Shown: in pieces, positions 5,601 to 5,776 of the stretch
Position numbering within the stretch: position 1 is the stretch's first letter
Layout: each line of letters starts with the position of its first letter
Source of the DNA: an uncultured Hungatella sp.
GTDB taxonomy: Bacteria > Bacillota > Clostridia > Lachnospirales > Lachnospiraceae
Assembly (NCBI GenBank): GCA_959018155.1
Contig: CAUEKH010000184.1
Coordinates: forward strand, 1-5,776
DNA: 5,776 nt
Direction: 5' to 3'
Notes under the pieces: model-generated
Database searches by the model: none
Seen by the model: the letters and a program-made list of their open reading frames with translations, nothing else
What the model was told of the DNA's origin: nothing
Translations under genes and position numbers: made by a program

Positions 5601-5776
5601 TTTTTAAGATGTCTAGCTCTTTGAATGAATCATAAATATCATACAATTTAAAGCTGACTCCGGCAATTGGCTCTTTCGTTATCTGATCAATTTTAGCAAA
5701 CTGGAGATGATATAATTCGGTGTCCGGCCGATTAAGCACCTTATAGTCTACAGCGGCTTTCCCACCTGTTTTTGTG
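2662..5776 (-). CDS. Large SpaA/Cna-B-domain surface protein with C-terminal sorting signal, 5' end outside window
   Basis: The frame is open to the right edge, giving at least 1037 codons. The in-frame GTG at 5739 is not a credible start: it has no ribosome binding site, and twelve coding-like codons precede it (TKTGGKAAVDYK). Residue numbers here count from that GTG. About six SpaA/Cna-B-like domains (8-816) carry Y-x-[LV]-x-E signatures, most followed by APxGY. Then come a Gly/His/Asp-rich linker (818-858), three 23-residue Pro/Glu repeats (862-930), a short beta-rich module (931-988), LSLTG (991-995), a hydrophobic helix (about 1001-1019) and RRRRRV. This is the plan of a sortase-processed adhesin or pilus-type subunit: domains stiffened by Lys-Asn isopeptide bonds, raised from the wall on a stalk. 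The signal peptide would be in the missing part. No sortase gene is in the window. The ligand is unknown. Confidence 0.9.
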   Translation of the reverse strand, partial: TKTGGKAAVDYKVLNRPDTELYHLQFAKIDQITKEPIAGVSFKLYDIYDSFKELDILKTDEKGLLTLPILDPNTTYRLEETEPADGYKRINGYLEIQVESRKEDEEIVYSFHVTASGEMESFYTDSVMPLSASENINTYLAGYITNEPLLANVKFPKTDQLGNLLSDPKYNDISFKMTPGRDGAKEENIYLNEGWLKLENLGRGTYTLMENGLPDSLKGEFSEVNPPQKIEITVSPNYESADSTGSKDSANCKVTFKNCTSENPKEQFDVNAVAVTEMVQGNEITYWVPESTEKQPYPLHIINNRQFGYVQIHKVEALINDGKTEITGTPVEGADFTVYEVKGDGSALDADAKEVLTLTTDKEGKFPLNYTNLVCNQEYFLKESSAPEGYQMDPDLKNGVPFTIRNDQETVYIGLNKKAGDTVTRDEKQEVNPEAGNQELLYYNIKRGTGSLRAAKYGAYQGIGGTVSRKALAGAEFGLLKASSSEISYKTVSDENGLIRFDHVTAGTYTLRELSAPSGYAKPADGEGEQVVEIYENMTTGLTLEDQLVFNNEPLAFSLKLHKTDSDGQSLSGAKFLLQAVSADQTVTDLCYLKETENGIHVLPDPLKAEDQPLLTLKNDTIWDYFTVTGEETEGRLDPSKASAALYYGSDSSYQVKEVKAPSGYALDETIYPVDRERARKLDGGAYLISNHKTPDGEAVFANFTGYGDIAGRKVRAPQTEQSSSVAGAVMGLFAGGTETFTVETTYQGMIATSGEDGSFRFEHVPYGTYLVAEITAPSGYYLNTTDSFRVTVSSGESLEGIRGTKDPATGEKAEGAEAEPIVIADEKRSEGGGDGDGGHGDHGGHGGDGGGYKTSGDAGDATGPGKDLKDIQPVPSKPDEPLPSVQEIIEEPETQPVPSEPDEPLPSDQEIIEEPKTLPVPSEPEEALPSDQEIIEEPETQEGDYVITTLDGKEVYRGKDRPSREFRCSLPAGEYLEFMDIGEEPIPLARFRVDEGGVLTELSLTGDTGRSMLLLWLLLGGGAAFALLLLRRRRRV
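2665..2769 (-). other. C-terminal sorting signal with variant motif LSLTG
   Basis: The last 35 codons encode LSLTG, a short GDTGRS segment, a hydrophobic stretch of about 19 residues rich in Leu, Gly and Ala, and a tail of five Arg and a Val. Order and spacing are those of a sortase sorting signal. The second position is Ser (TCT at 2766-2764) instead of the usual Pro. A T-to-C change in the first codon position would give LPLTG. Anchoring by a sortase is therefore likely by design but uncertain for this allele. Failing that, the helix and Arg tail would still act as a membrane anchor. Confidence 0.8.
2950..3156 (-). repeat. Three tandem 69-bp repeats encoding a Pro/Glu-rich stalk
   Basis: Units at 3156-3088, 3087-3019 and 3018-2950 each encode 23 residues of the form PVPSEPDEPLPSDQEIIEEP plus three more. 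By my count units 2 and 3 match at 64 of 69 bases, 1 and 3 at 61, and 1 and 2 at 60; units 2 and 3 share an unbroken run of about 35 bases. Copy number can change in frame, so stalk length may vary between strains. Pro/Glu-rich segments like this typically span the peptidoglycan in wall-anchored proteins. Confidence 0.93.
3220..3282 (-). other. Gly/His/Asp-rich low-complexity linker
   Basis: Residues 820-840 (counted from the GTG at 5739) are almost only Gly, Asp and His, with repeating GGHGD-like units. The segment joins the last SpaA-like domain to the Pro/Glu stalk. A flexible hinge is the simplest reading. The alternating His and Asp would also allow binding of divalent metal, which is inference only. 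Confidence 0.75.
3292..5718 (-). other. Array of six SpaA/Cna-B (prealbumin-like) domains
   Basis: Residues are numbered from the GTG at 5739. Approximate domains are A 8-136, B 137-292, C 296-433, D 438-541, E 544-692 and F 693-816. The conserved Glu expected to catalyse isopeptide formation can be read at E68, E198, E371, E501, E646 and E762. Likely Lys partners are K16, K145, K302, K444, K551 and K702. Likely Asn partners near each domain end are N134, N246, N432, N540 and N691, while domain F offers D814. APxGY follows the Glu in C, D, E and F. Domain A has EPADGY, and domain B has only LPDS. Domain limits and bond pairs are inferred from family patterns, not from a structure. Confidence 0.72.

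Overview
The window looks like a chromosomal stretch from a Gram-positive anaerobe of the class Clostridia, probably Lachnospiraceae or a close relative. The case rests on a B12-binding-type radical SAM protein (TIGR03960-like) overlapping a DUF2344/TIGR03936-like partner, a large surface protein built from SpaA/Cna-B-like domains, strong GGAGG-type ribosome binding sites and an AT-rich intergenic region between moderately GC-rich genes. The genus is not resolved. All supportable genes lie on the minus strand, so the biological order runs from high to low coordinates.

Region 1 (5776 down to 2662) is the 3' part of a large cell-surface protein gene whose beginning lies outside the window. At least 1037 codons are visible. 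They encode about six prealbumin-like (SpaA/Cna-B) domains, a Gly/His/Asp-rich linker, a Pro/Glu-rich stalk of three 23-residue repeats, a short extra beta-rich module, and a C-terminal sorting signal with one hydrophobic helix and a poly-Arg tail. The sorting pentapeptide reads LSLTG rather than LPxTG, and a single base separates it from LPLTG.

Region 2 (2661 down to 2287) is a 375-bp intergenic stretch. It holds a strand-specific hairpin that probably marks the 3' end of the surface-protein transcript, a sigma-A-like promoter (perfect TATAAT, 17-bp spacer, TTGCTT) facing the next gene, and a leader of about 185 nt with small inverted repeats.

Region 3 (2286 down to 1) holds two genes that overlap by 17 bp: the complete 621-residue radical SAM protein and the first 145 codons of its TIGR03936/DUF2344-like partner. 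The ribosome binding site of the second gene lies inside the last codons of the first, so the pair is probably translationally coupled. In related Clostridia this pair commonly precedes ribonuclease G and the rplU-rpmA region, which would lie to the left of the window. Neither protein has an established reaction that I can name.

The surface-protein gene and the radical SAM operon appear to be separate transcription units that merely adjoin. Nothing in the sequence links them functionally. I see no mobile element, CRISPR array, tRNA or rRNA.
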